64,000 bases of DNA from Zasmidium citrigriseum (Eukaryota > Ascomycota > Dothideomycetes > Mycosphaerellales > Mycosphaerellaceae). Below the pieces are notes generated by a model, which was not told the origin of the DNA, did no database searches, and saw nothing but the letters and a program-made list of their open reading frames with translations. This document shows, piece by piece, positions 29,386 to 41,417 of this stretch. The stretch spans positions 620,001 through 684,000 of the forward strand of contig NHNW01000013.1 in assembly GCA_002786025.1 (NCBI GenBank), in the 5' to 3' direction. A program made the position numbers and the translations under genes. Positions within the stretch are counted from its first letter, which is position 1. Each line of letters opens with the position of its first letter.

Positions 29386-32300
29386 ATGCTGACGACATCC
29401 GCCCAGCGCCAGAGGTCCTCAAGCAACCGATCTACTCCCGACGGCGTCGTGCTAAACGACGTCCCCGGCCACGGTAACGCCGCGTCCTTGTTGCGCCCGC
29501 AGGCCTTTACCACCACCAACTCGCCCTACCCGTCCATTACCGCCACTCCGCCGACCCTGAGCTCTCCACGGCCGCGCGCGCACACCTATGCCGATCCGGG
29601 CATGCAACAGCAGGGTCGCGCCACTCCCGTGACGCCTGGCGGTATGCAGAACCAGCAGAGTCAGTCTCAATGGCCTCCGCCGCGCAATGTCTCAGAGACG
29701 CAGCGCGCTGGCCCAGGATACATTCCACCACCACCGCCCCTCCAGCAGCAGCCTCCGCAGCCTGGCATGTCATTTCCACCTCCGCCGCCCCGTATGCCAA
29801 TGAGCGCATCCCAGGCACACGGCCCATTCGTACCACCTCCCCCTAGCCAGCCGACGTATTGGAATCGCCAACCTTCCTCATATCCACCACCTCCACCACA
29901 GCAGACCCAGCAGCAAAGAGAACCGCGACAGTACGATCCGAGCTTATACTTTGAGTACTCTCAATTGCCTCCTTTGAACCCAGGCGAGCCATTGACTTCA
30001 GCAACATACATTCCCGATGGAGGCAGCTTTGGGCCAGGTGTGGGTATCCCGCCTTTGCATTCGAGCAGCAATCCACCACACATACCCTCGCGTCCTTCGC
30101 ATGTGCCTCACCAACCTAGCTACTATCGCGGAGGCTCGAACGATTTCACTACAGGCATGATGAACGAGAGCAGATACGACGGGGGTTCATATAATCCAGA
30201 GGCAACGGGCACTTGGTTCGCGAACCCTTATCAGCAGCCGCCACCCCAGCAGATTCCTCCTCAATCGCACTCTGTCCCGCCGCAGAGCATGAATCCGCCC
30301 CCGACTCCGACCTCCGCCAAAACACAGAAGAGATTGATAGCGCCTGCGAACCAGACAGAACAACACACATCTCCAGCCGAGACTGGCAGACCGCCCTTCA
30401 ATCAGCTTCCCAATCCGAGCAGTGAGGGGAACGCGAATAGAGATCATTCGTCATCTGGTGATACACCTGCTTCCCCGCAAGATCAGAATTGGCCCGCCGA
30501 GCGCGTGCAGATTTGGCTGGCAGCTCATAACTTTTCAAAAGAGTGGCAAGCCGCTTTTCAGCATTTGAATGTACATGGAGCACAGTTCTTGGACATTGGT
30601 AGGAGTGGTGGCCAGAGAAACATTGGGTTCATGCCGCAGACCGTGCTCCCGCAGGTCGCAAGAGAATGTACGGCCAATGGAGTGGTGTGGGACCAGCAAA
30701 GAGAGCGTGACGAGGGCAGGAGGCTTCGAAAGTATGTGCGAGATGTGCTAAAGACTGGAGGCGCTGGTACGCCTTCCACAGCAGCAACGAGCAGTACGAC
30801 AAGCCTCCCTCTCCGTGCAAACAGACGTGACTCCAACACCCTTTTGAATTCGGCAAGTGCTGGAACAGACGGCGGAGGTGTGGAGAACTCTCCCAATCTG
30901 TCGAGAAGCGACATCAACGCGTTTGGGTCTACACCCACAACTGCAGGCGGCGGGGAAGACTCGCCTGGCAGGACGATGCCATCTATTTCGCAGCCCAAAG
31001 TCCCTGGCAGTCGGTCCGTAACTCTGGACTCTTTCTCTGCCTCTTTGAACGATGCGGAAAGAAGCCAATACAGCAGAACTGCATTAGCCAGCATCAACGA
31101 CTTACGCAGACAGCACTCGCCCAGTGGCAGTACTGGAGATCTGAGCACAACGAACCAGAACTTCAAGGCCAGTCCCCAGCAGAGTCCAGGACTTGTGAAT
31201 GCACGGCCCATGGCAAACGGCAATGGCCATACCAGAGTCTCTAGTGGCACTTCATCACACTTGAGAGGCCCCAGTTCAGAAACCAATCTACCCTTGAACA
31301 ACTACTCGTCAAGCCAAGGTAGGTATTACGCTGCTTCAATCTCGGAGAATGAAGCTAAGCAATTCTCTGAAGATCACCTCCCCGATCGCCGCAATGCGCA
31401 CGATGGTTCAAGGCCCCCTCCGTCCGATAGTAGAAATCGGGACACCCCAGCCAGCGCCAAGGAACACAAGGGGCTTTGGGCGAAGTTCAGACGGGACAAG
31501 AAGAGAGATGACCACCCTTCTCCAGATGACGAACACGCTCCAGCGAGCCCTGTGACAACCAGATATGGGATATATGGGAAACCCGCTGCGGCAACCTCTG
31601 ACATCTCCCTGGGCGACCGTCCAACATCTAGAAAGGAGCATCTCAGTGTGGAATCTGCTGACAACATACCTTCTCTCCCGAGAGGTCGGCCCTCAGCTCG
31701 GGAAGGCGATAAGAAGTACATCTTTGTCACACCTGATGGCTGGAACTATCGTCTTATCGATATCACCGACATCGAGTCGGCCGACCAGCTACGGACCGTG
31801 ATCTGTTACAATCTAGGAGTTGCGGAAGGTCCTGATGTTACTATGCACTTGACAGCACCTGGGAAGATGGAACACGAGGAAGGCTTGAACGATCAGATGC
31901 TGATGGGCGCAAGAGTGCGACTGGCAGATCCGACCGGAAACATGAAGCTTTACGTACGCGCGCCAAACGTGAATCTGGATCCACCTCAGAGCGCCGGGCT
32001 GGGATTGACCGTTCCGCAGTCACCGTTTGGAAAGCCCACGTTTGGCAGCCAGCCGCTGGACGAGGCCACTCTGAAGCGACTCAAAGAGGATGACGTTGGA
32101 TCGCCGTCTACCATTCGCTCTACAGAGAGCACTCTTGTCCCTGAAAAGGCACGCGCCCTACAGAATATTGCCAAGGAGGGAGCATATAACGATCGCGCTG
32201 CATTGCAGGAGAACATGCTGCAACAGGACTTTTTGAAGTTGTCGCAAGATCAACAGCAAGCATTATTGGAGGCCAGAGCTCAGAAGCACAGGATCGAGAC

Positions 32301-35178
32301 GGAGCGCAAGCAGAAGTTCTATCAAGCTCAACGGAGGTCTCAGATCATCGAGCAGGCTAACGGGAAGCGCGTCCACGACTTTGACAGTCCTCGAGCATCG
32401 CCATACGAGAACAGCAACCGCCCACTGTCGTCTGGATCGACGGATCCTGACAGGAAGACAGACAGCTTCCAACCGTTGCGTAGACCGCCTCCTGTTCCCG
32501 AGCCGACGAATACGCTGAAGAAGGCCGACAGTCTCACCAAGAAGCAAGGTGCATCTGCACGCAGTAGTTGGGAAAACCGAAAGGCAGAGCCATGGAAGAG
32601 AATCTCTGGTGGGTCTCTGCCAGAGGAAGAAGGAGGCAAGAGGCAACCAAGCATCGGTATTGGTGCAGCACTCGCTGGTGCAGGCAAAGCTGCTGGCGCC
32701 ATTGCAGCCCCCGGCAGCGGTCCCAATAGTGCACCTGCTGGCAGTCTGCCTACGCTCTCTGCCAACATGTCGAAATCTAACAATGCCTCTGAAATGTTTG
32801 GAATGGACCCCGAGCCGCGCTCGCAGCTCAACATGACCTTCCAGCAACGGGCTGCTTCTGGTCAAGGCCGTGTCAGTCCAAATACTCCGAGAAGCCCATT
32901 CACGATGTCCAAGGGCGGTCAAGCCTTCAGAGTGCCGGCTTATGAGGAACATGACGATGATGAAGAGGACGAAGAAGATACCCTGAAAGCTTCGCAGAGG
33001 CCTAACTTGTCCCTTCGAACTACTTCTAATCCGATTGCGCGACTTCAATCTGAGGGTATGGGGAGGTCACACAGTCCAGATCTTAGCCCGAGCTCTGAGC
33101 GGCCATCTGGTACTTCCCTAAATCGCATGGTGAGCAAGAGAGGTCACTTCGAAGTGCCCGAGTACGAAGCCGACTTCGCACCATCTCCTAATGTCGGTAC
33201 CATGGAATCGGAGGAAGACTCCGACGATGGTCTCTTTGCCATTCCTTTGGCGAAGCAGAAGGAAAAGATGGCTGCCGAGCAGGTCCCGTCGCAGAGCAAG
33301 GCTAAGAAAATTCTTGGTGTGACGGGTACCGACTCACCCGGTCGCTCACCCAACCGCCCGGAGCTGAGGGTAAAGACATCCAAGTCGAATGTCAACTCGA
33401 ATGTGAGGTTCGAATCTCCAAAGAATCCGCCTCTCGACAAGCTCAGCGCGGATATCGATGAAGAGACTGCACCATTCGGCGGAACGTCAACTTCGTCTGC
33501 GAATCCGTGGTCGACTGACTCTCCTGACGATGCTGCTCGCTTCGGCCAGCTTGGACGACGAGAGAGCTTTGCTGGGGAATTCCGTCCACCTGTGGAGGAC
33601 ATTGCTGAACGCCTGGACAACTTCTTCCCAAACGTTGATCTTGATCAACCCATGGGAGAAGACGTCGAGGGCGCGGAGGGCAGCCCGGTCTCGACTGACA
33701 AGTCCACCCTCCATTCGAAGGCTTCCTCATCGGAGTTGACTTCGAGTCGGATAACAACTCCAGCGTCCAGTGTTGAGAACATTCACACACTTGGCAGCGA
33801 GGAGTCTACTTTGAAAGCAAGCGCTCCCTCCGTCGCTGAGCGTAACGTGCGAAAGTCTGGAGGTTTGGGTAGGACGAAGAGCATTCGAGATGTGGTGAAG
33901 AACAACTACGCTCACTTGGGCGGTCCTTCGCCACATGCATCAATGTCTTCCACCTACTCGAGTCGGCAACCTAGCATGTCCGGCTTTCCAACCATGCAAG
34001 CACCAGCCATCTCGAACAGGATCAGCACGCTTAGGAACGATGGTGGAATTGTGCGGCGAAAGAGTACAAAGATGTTCGGCGCGAAGATTGAGCAGGTCAA
34101 GCCACAGCGTGGCAGCAGGCTCATCACCAACCTGGATACCATTCCACAAGACACCATCCCCGTCGGCAACGTCCAGCACATCAAGCCCGAACGCCAGCCT
34201 ACCTTCAAGTGGATGCGCGGTCAATTGATCGGAAAGGGAACCTTCGGCCGCGTCTATCTCGGTATGAACACGACGACTGGTGAGCTGCTAGCCGTCAAAC
34301 AAGTCGAAGTCAACCCCAAAGCGCAAAACACCGACCCAGCCAAAATCCGCGAAATGGTCAAAGCCCTCGACCAAGAGATCGACACCATGCAACACCTCGA
34401 CCACGTCAACATTGTCCAATACCTCGGCTGCGAGCGCAAAGAATACAGCATCTCCATCTTCCTCGAATACATCTCCGGCGGCAGCGTCGGCTCCTGCCTC
34501 CGCAAACACGGCAAATTCGAAGAACCCGTCGTCTCCTCCCTCACCCGCCAAACCCTCTGCGGCCTCGCCTACCTCCACTCCGAAGGCATCCTCCACCGCG
34601 ATCTAAAAGCCGACAACATCCTCCTGGACCTCGACGGGACGTGCAAAATCTCCGACTTCGGCATCTCGAAACGCAGCGCGAACCCCTATAACAACGACAT
34701 CACCAACAGCATGCAAGGCTCCGTCTTCTGGATGGCACCCGAGGTCATCCGCGCGCAATCTCAAGCCCTCGGCGACGGCATGGAGCCCATCAACCAAGGG
34801 TACAGCGCCAAAGTCGATATCTGGTCCCTGGGGTGTGTGGTTTTGGAGATGTTTGCGGGGCGACGGCCTTGGAGTAAAGAGGAGGCTATTGGGGCGATTT
34901 ATAAGTTGGGGAGTTTGAATCAGGCGCCGCCGATTCCGGATGATGTTTCTACGGTTGTCGGGCCGGCGGCGCTGAGTTTTATGTATGATTGTTTTACGAT
35001 GTGAGTATTTTCTTCCCATTTTGGGTGGTGGGGAGGCGGTTTGCTGACGATTGATTATAGTGACCCTGGCGAGAGACCTACGGCCGACACGCTACTTCGG
35101 GCGCCTTTTTGCATTTTCGATCCGCATTACAACTTTTTGGATACGGAGTTGTATGCCAAGATTCGGGGTGCTTTTTGA
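29386..35178 (+). CDS. BCK1: MAP kinase kinase kinase Bck1 (cell-wall integrity pathway)
   Basis: Transmits the protein-kinase-C signal to Mkk1/2 and Slt2 for cell-wall repair and pathogenic growth. Exons 29386-35000 and 35061-35178 (intron GTGAGT..TATAG) give 1910 residues, long for Bck1 because of disordered segments. Order: Pro/Gln-rich N-terminus (1-340); a SAM-like helical region around 368-455 (WPAERVQIWLAAHNFSKEW); a ubiquitin/RA-like region around 770-860 (YIFVTPDGWNYRLIDITDIE); a long Ser-rich linker; and a kinase domain at about 1606-1905. Kinase motifs are GKGTFGRVYLG, AVKQVE, HRDLKADNILLD, SDFGISK and APEVIR. The intron interrupts the last kinase helices and splicing restores DPGERPTADTLLRAPF. 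The ATG at 29386 is the first in frame. Confidence 0.95.
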
Positions 35179-35564
35179 TTGACAAGAGAGAGAAAGAGGA
35201 TGTGGTTTTGAAATAAGTGATTGCTTGTTTTGGTTTTGGATCAGATACCCCTATTTATTCGAGAGCGCTTTTGCTGATTTGCGAATGTTGACTGGAGGCT
35301 TCGTTTCCTGCTCTTGGAGCAGTGGTGGATGTGTATCCTTGTATGAAGTGTGTGTATGATGAGCGAGGGAGCGGGTCATGATTTGATGAAGGGATGGGAT
35401 GGATAGAGTATGGGCGCTGGGTATGTGTCTTCAGCGCTATGGTACTGGACCAGGGTTTGGCATGGCCAAGCAATCAAGCTATTCATTCATGCCGCTCTGT
35501 CGTGGTTTCCCCCATGCGCTCTGCATCATGCCTTCATCACGGCGTATCTCTCGACGATCCCGCT
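35179..35564. other. Convergent intergenic region
   Basis: About 390 nt between the BCK1 and RING-protein stop codons, with T/G-rich 3' flank. No gene seen. Confidence 0.5.
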
Positions 35565-36344
35565 TCATCTCTTCCCTTGCCCGTCCCTCCGCCCCAAATA
35601 TTGATCGGCATACTGCACCGCTCCATCCCACTCCGCCAACCTCTCCCACGGACTCCTCAACCAAGCCCCCAATTCATGCAACAAGTGCCTCGCGTTCTCC
35701 CGTCCCAGAAACCCAGCCACCAAATCCTCTGCTCTTCCCTCTGCGCCTTTTATCTCATGGTTCCGTAGGACTGCCACGATGAACTCAATGAGGAAGTCGT
35801 GGTTTTGGTGCGTGAGGGAGGGGAAGATTTGGAGTTCCCGACGGAGGAAGGCTTTGGCGCGGGATTGTAGGGTTGGGGAGGCGCTGAAGGCGGAGGGCGT
35901 GAAGGGTTTGTGGTTGGTGGAAGGGGAGAGGCCGATGTGCAGGGCGTAGAGGCGGTGGGTGTAGATTTGGCGACGGCGTTCCAACGAGGGGTCTATGGGT
36001 GTTGGTGTTGGTGCTGGTTGTGGGGCTCTGCGACGCGGTAGTCTTCGCGAGGCATTTCCTTGCGATGTCTCTTTCTGTGATCGAGGAACGTGGTATGTCT
36101 TATAATCTTCCGGCCCACGCCAGTCATACTGCACTTCAACCACCGGAGTCTTGCATAGTGGGCAGGTCGACTGCTCCTGTAGCCAGGAGACGAGGCAGAG
36201 GAAGTCGAAGGTGAGGTGGTTGCAGGGTGCTGCTACGGCGCGTTCGGTGATCGGTTCGAGGCAGATTGTGCAGGCGTCGGGCGTGCGTTTGGTGGCGGCG
36301 CCTTTTATTTTGAAGTCGTCGGGTCGTTGGGTGTCGCCATCCAT
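35565..36344 (-). CDS. Topors-like RING-finger protein
   Basis: A 259-residue intronless frame. An N-terminal RING starts CTICLEPITERAVAAPCNHL and ends STCPLCK. Between them, TFDFLCLVSWLQEQ has Asp or Phe where the fifth Cys ligand is usual, as I recall for fungal Topors/ICP0-like RINGs, so Asp may be a ligand. The C-terminal 120 residues (FLRRELQIFPSLTHQNHDFLIEF..LLHELGAWLRSPWERLAEWD) match the conserved tail of Topors-type ligases, which act as ubiquitin or SUMO E3s in the nucleus. Tail to tail with BCK1. Its start is only about 195 nt from the divergent HIT gene. The substrate is unknown. Confidence 0.8.
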   Translation of the reverse strand: MDGDTQRPDDFKIKGAATKRTPDACTICLEPITERAVAAPCNHLTFDFLCLVSWLQEQSTCPLCKTPVVEVQYDWRGPEDYKTYHVPRSQKETSQGNASRRLPRRRAPQPAPTPTPIDPSLERRRQIYTHRLYALHIGLSPSTNHKPFTPSAFSASPTLQSRAKAFLRRELQIFPSLTHQNHDFLIEFIVAVLRNHEIKGAEGRAEDLVAGFLGRENARHLLHELGAWLRSPWERLAEWDGAVQYADQYLGRRDGQGKR

Positions 36345-36539
36345 GCAACGGGTTTGGGAGTTGTTGGTGGGGTGAAGAGATGGAAGAGGTGAAGTGAAGC
36401 GGAAGTTCAGATGCTGCCGGCGAAGCTTGGCAACGTCATGGGTCTGAGCTTTGGCGGGGTGATCAATGGCGAGTGAGTGAATGAATCTCGAACATCGTCA
36501 CTATCCAATCCCCAAACTACCAGACGAGATACTGAAATC

Positions 36540-37138
36540 ATGGCGGCCAGTTGCATTTTCTGCAAGATCATCAAGGGTGGGATAAAACCACAAGCTTCAG
36601 AGAAGCGAATATGCTGACGGCAAAGCAAAGGCGACATCCCCTCCATGAAACTCTTCGAGAGCGAAAAGACCCTCGCATTCCTGGATATCAACCCGCTCTC
36701 GTAAGTCCCAGTATCAATTCTCCAAGGAGTGTAAAAGCCAGAAAGCTGACATCTCTCAAAAGCTACGGCCACGCAGTTCGTCCCCTTCGTCCCCACACAC
36801 CTTGATGTCCAACCCATCTCGCACCCCAGATCCCCTCCTAACCACCCTCACAGCTCATAATCCCCAAACACCACGGCGCAAAACTAACCGACATCCCCGA
36901 CGACTCCCTCACCGAACTCCTGCCCGTCGCCAGCAAAATTGCCAAAGCCCTCCAATGCGAGAACTACAACATCCTGCAGAACAACGGCCGACTCGCACAT
37001 CAAGAGGTGGACCATGTGCATTTCCATGTGATCCCTAAGCCGAATGAGAAGGAAGGGTTGGGGATTGGATGGCCGATGCAGAAGGGTGATATGGAGAAAC
37101 TCAAGGGATTGTTGGAGGAGGTTAAGAGTAAGATGTGA
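36540..37138 (+). CDS. HNT1: HIT-family nucleotide hydrolase (HINT/Hnt1 type), four exons
   Basis: Exons 36540-36576, 36631-36700, 36763-36775 and 36854-37138 give 134 residues. The reconstructed protein reads MAASCIFCKIIKGDIPSM at the start, then KTLAFLDINPLSYGHALIIP (across a 13-nt exon), KHHGAKLTDIPDD and the histidine triad QEVDHVHFHVIPKP. That is the full HINT layout, including the CxxC near the N-terminus. HINT proteins hydrolyse adenosine phosphoramidates and acyl-adenylates in cytosol or nucleus. Introns are 54, 62 and 78 nt. The last starts GTTCGT, a weak donor, but has a good CTAAC branch and CACAG acceptor. No single frame contains more than the last exon, so simple ORF calling would miss the gene. 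Confidence 0.88.
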
Positions 37139-37948
37139 GGATTTGAGGGGGGAAAGGGAGAGGAGAGATTTTGTGAGAGAAAGCGAGGGTGTGGAATACA
37201 ATATTGAATGAGGACAGAAATCGAAGGAGCTGTCAGATACGGCTTCGAGTAGCTCTTCGTAAGAGTTCCCAAGTCAGGGATTGTCTCAATAGATATGGCC
37301 TGTCTTTGCTCTCGGGCTCCAAGACCAGCCATTCTCATGGATTGAAAAACGGTTCAAGCTCCCAAAGCTTTCATGTACGCATGGTATCTCCGAGATTTGC
37401 AGTGCTGATAGGGCATTCTATTCTCATGGATCGATGTGGCTTTGATCCAAGACTGCACTTGGAAAAGAACATCCGAAAGATAAGTTGCGATCAATATCCT
37501 CATGTTGTATTACGCAATCTATTTGTCCATGATAGTATTTGAGCGGAGTACACACAAAGGAGAATAAGTTATGTAGGAGCGAGGCGCGGGCAACAACGTA
37601 TGTACATCACGCGCCCTGCGAAGAGATAAGCTGAGTTCGTTGTTTTTGAAATGTCTCTTGGAGACAGGACGTGACGATGAGAAGATCTTCTGCGGTCTGT
37701 AGATCATGAGACGATAGAAGTGGGTGATAATTGTGTTGCGAATTGAGGCAAAGCTCCTGCAATTCCGTTTGAAAGTTGATCGTAACGCAGCGGCAGTAGT
37801 ACCACTCACGACGTGAACAGCAACAGTGAGCAATAGCAGATAAGAGCAGCAATAACGTACGAATTCCCAAATTCCCTCTTCGCCCCTAACGCCTGCCCTT
37901 TCCGCCGACACGGTGCGATCCTGTCGATTACCGTAATGTGGTTTGTCG
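37139..37948. other. Intergenic, no gene seen
   Basis: About 800 nt between the HIT gene and the hypothetical gene on the other strand. Only short frames with no conserved features. Confidence 0.45.
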
Positions 37949-38646
37949 TCATGAAGAGATCGATGTGTAGATGTTCGACGTGACGACGAGTACCGTCATA
38001 ATTGGTTTCTGGTGGTCGAGGAGGCGGATGAGGAAGGGGTTTCGCTGCTGTGGCACGGGAGAAGAATCAATCAAGCGAATCTCGGTTCGGGAAAGAGATA
38101 GACGGCATGCAAGAGAGAACGTTTTGCATAGAGAGGTAGAAACGAAGGAGAAGGGGACAAAACATACACCGGACTCCAGGCCCCAGAACAGCCCGCACAA
38201 ACCATCTCCCTTGCCATTTGCAAATCCCCAACCGTCAATTCGCCCTCTCCACCGCCCCAGCGCTGCTGTCTTCCAGAGACGCTGCGGACCAGGGCCTCAA
38301 GAACGATCTCCTCGCAGAAGTCCGCGGCCTCCCAGAGCTCCTCTAGATGGTTCAGGAACTGGACAGTCCGATCTGTAGATTTGCGGAGATTTAGCCCCGT
38401 GTGCGGGTCGATGGTGAACAAATGCTTGGGAATGAGGTGTTGTGGGATGAGGCTTAGATAAAGGGTTATGCGGAATTGGTCAAGACGGGCTGTTGGCGTT
38501 GCGGTGTTCGCGGTGATGAATGTGTCCTGGTGTGTTGCCGGGGTGTTCTTCGGCTGCGTCTGGATGTTCATGCTCTCGAGCTGTTGTTGAAGACTGTCGA
38601 GTTCGCAGCCGGGTGAAACGAAACACGCAGTTGCGAATGAACCCAT
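37949..38646 (-). CDS. Hypothetical protein, probably two exons
   Basis: The ATG at 38646 opens MGSFATACFVSPGCELDSL and a frame that would run to 38071 (191 residues). A better 3' end may come from splicing near 38167. A phase-0 GTGTAT donor (or GTATGT two bases on, out of phase) is joined to a CACAG acceptor at 38048, giving a C-terminus with the ordered stretch NPFLIRLLDHQKPIMTVLVV. The central region (RITLYLSLIPQHLIPKHLFT..LNHLEELWEAADFCEEIVLEA) looks folded and alpha-helical, with Gln/Thr-rich linkers before it. I do not recognise the family. Gene reality is moderately supported by composition; the 3' exon is tentative. Confidence 0.5.
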
Positions 38647-39719
38647 GGTTGTTGAGTCGGTCGTCCAGATGTTGGTGCAATGCGGTCGTGAATTGTCGAT
38701 CTTTGGCAGAGATAGACAGAGCTGAAGATTTAGAGGCGGGAAGGTGCTGCGAGGAGGAGGTGAAGTAACGAACGACCAGCTTTGTTGCTGCAGTCTCACA
38801 AACACAAAACGAAAGCAGTGAAGCTCACACTCGGCAGGCAGACGCCTTTTCACTCACAACCCGCGAAGCCACCGCCTGGGCGAAAGGGTCCGGGAAAGGC
38901 GAAGGGTTTAAACAAAGACCACGCCAGCACAGGTCAGTGGAGAGAGAGTCGTACTGCAGACCCCGTGGCAGAATGGCGAAACCACGATCTTATGGCGATT
39001 CCTCGATGTGCACAAAACGTGCACAGTCCCACTTCTCACGAGACAAGACCCTCGAGGTGCAAAACCTGTGCGATGCCCAGCTTCATAGCTGATCGTCATT
39101 CTGACCGCAGAGCAACACCCCTGTCAATCGTGTTACCTAGTGAGGAAAACGCGAGCATAGCTGCCGCCGGGGATTTGTGCCCCATTACCCGCAAGGCAGC
39201 TTTTGCAGCGCTGGATACTGTACTCGCCAGTCGGAGATGCTCGGTTGGCCTTGCTTTTGCACGTGCTTGTTGGTACGAGAATCCAAGATCCACAGTCTTG
39301 CTTCTGGCCGTTTCAACTTCTTGCAATGGGCAGTGTTCGCTTGGATAGGCGAGGCTCGAAGATATTTCTGGCGGTGTTGGAACTGTGCATGCCGACATGC
39401 AGCTCCCAAATCGTCCACCTGCAGCCGTGATAGACTGGAAGCAGGAGACCAGGATATTGAGTCGTAAGATCTTGTCTTCTCGTCGATAGATGAATCGCGC
39501 CAGATCCGCGGAGTATGTGAGAGCGTTAAGCGTTCAGCTGGATCTCCAAGCTGCAAGGTCTTGCTTGGTTTTTGAATGTAGTGGAGTCCACTACACGCCC
39601 ATGGCACCATTTGCAGCCCATAGTCGAGAGACTGATTAGTATTGGCAATCTTGGGCCGAGATGAGGCGTACGAAACATGCGCTCTCTGCAGATACCTCCG
39701 CAGATTGAGTGGTCGGGTA
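38647..39719. other. Intergenic, no supported gene
   Basis: About 1.07 kb between the hypothetical gene's start and the MFS gene's stop. The frames at 38782-39348 (+) and 39096-39398 (-) overlap each other and show no domain or splice support. Confidence 0.4.
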
Positions 39720-41146
39720 TCATATCATCTTGAGCAGACGCCCAACACAAGCAGCTCCGCCAAATGCCGCACTGATACCGCAGAAGACGACCAAGATCCC
39801 ATACGAGGTTCCGTAGGCGAATTGAGATTTTGCATGCCAGCCGAATTCAAGCAGCTTCTCCGAAAGAGGACCTCCGACGACAGAGCCGATGCCTTTTCCA
39901 GCTGCCATCAAGCCAATGAGTGTGCCAGTGTCGACATTGGGGCTGTGCTCCATTCGACGCATCGCGGCAGCGCAGCCTGTCCATGTTGTATTGAAGCCGC
40001 CGCCGAAGAATCCCCACAGAATGGCGAACAAGTAGAGCATGGGTGCGGAACTTGCCAATCCCCAGAACACAAAAGCTGCGAGCATGCCACCAGCAGTACA
40101 GATGGATATGCCAACTGTTACATGATAGCGGTCCGTGATACTTCCTAGAATGACAGCACCGACACTGACGCCACCGTTGTAGAAGGCAACGCTCAATGGA
40201 CCTGCGTATTGTGGAAGACCGATCGTATTCGCAAAAGCGGGCATCCACAGCAAGGGAAGAGATGCGCCCAGAGACTGTGCAATGTTGCCGAATTGGTAAA
40301 TCCAGAATGGGTAATGTTTCATGTATGTGAAGTCTTGAGGGCGGAGAGCGCTCGCAATCGAGAGCGGAAGACGAGGCTGCACCAAGTACAGACAAGGAGC
40401 GGCGAGCAGGAGTAGAGCCACAGCCCAAATTCGTAAAGTTGAACGGAAGCCATAAGAGTCCAGAAGCCACTGCATGATGAAGGGGACGACGATGCCAGCT
40501 GTCCCAGTTCCCGACCACGCAATGCCGTACGCCAATGCCTTGCGTTGCACGAACCATTCGTCCAGAAAGAGAGTCCCTGGGAAGTACAAGAGGATGCTAC
40601 CGATGCCATACAGTACGCCTTGGGTCGCGATGAGTGCGGGTACAGTACTGCAGAAAGAGGCGCCGATTAGACCCACTACCATGGCGATCAACCCAGTGTA
40701 CATGGCTGGTCGACGGGTGTGAGGATAGCGTTGCATGGCGATGCCAAAGAACGGACTTAGGAAGTAGGCTAAGCCAGTCGCCGTCGTTCCAATGGCTGCG
40801 ATACCAGAGCTCTGGCTGACTCCGTGTGAGAATGGCTCGTGAGTGCTGTAGTACACCTGGAAGACACCGAACGAAAGAGGGAAGCCTGGGTGGAACAGTC
40901 AGACAACGTGAAAAGATGAAATGACAAGCAACAACACTCGCCCCATACGACGCCATCAAGCATGAAGCAGCCCAAGAGGAAAAGCCATGCTCGCCGTCCA
41001 CCATCAACAGGCGGAAGCGATTGAGAAGCGATTTCCCCAGGATCCAGATACTGTGACTCACGAGCGGCGTCTTGGTGCCGCCGATGGCCGCCACTGGGAC
41101 GAGACAAATCTTGATCGATGTCACGGAGCTCAATTGTCGACGCCAT
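39720..41146 (-). CDS. MFS transporter, monocarboxylate-porter type
   Basis: Exons 41146-40942 and 40885-39720 give 456 residues. The first exon ends in LFLLGCFMLDGVVWG and the second begins FPLSFGVFQVYYSTHEPF, the typical first-helix region of fungal monocarboxylate-porter-like (MCT) transporters. Around a dozen hydrophobic segments follow, such as GIGSILLYFPGTLFLDEWF and WGFFGGGFNTTWTGCA. The conserved RKALAYGIAWSGTGTAGIVVP in the fourth and fifth helices is the best family marker. The intron appears to be GC..AG (GCGAGT..CCCAG, 56 nt); a GT donor four codons' width later would insert residues into the motif. The substrate cannot be predicted. It lies in the plasma or organelle membrane. 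Confidence 0.85.
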
Positions 41147-41233
41147 GGTTGTTGACTAGATGTTGGGTTGCTTCACATGTTGTTGTCGTTCAGAAGAAGT
41201 CGGCAGCCCTATCCATCTCTCTCCGCTTCCTGC

Positions 41234-41345
41234 GAAGCTTTGACCACCTGGGCAGCGGAGATAAGGTTTTGAGATTTGCGCTAGCACGCACTAAAACTCA
41301 CCGGGCTATTGTTGCGTTCCTAACTTCCTCTCCTTTTCACACACA
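41234..41345. repeat. Duplicated promoter segment, copy 1
   Basis: This stretch upstream of the MFS gene matches 43478-43595 in the same orientation. Shared blocks, in order: GAAGCTT-x-GACC, AGCGGAGATAAG (41254-41265), TTGA-x-AT, GCTAGC-x-CGCA, and CTTCCTyTCCTyTTCACACAC at the right end. An identical ATGTTGTTGTC lies further left (41177-41187). Copy 1 is followed by no plus-strand gene; the equivalent of the downstream ATG reads ATTG. Confidence 0.75.
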
Positions 41346-41417
41346 ACATTGAGGAGGTATTTTTGAAGTCGATATCCACAGTGAAGCCAGACGTACGTTT
41401 CGCGCTTGCAAAGAACT

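Noticed and set aside
38782..39348. 188-codon plus-strand frame
   Set aside because: Not conserved-looking, overlaps competing frames and has no upstream promoter features.
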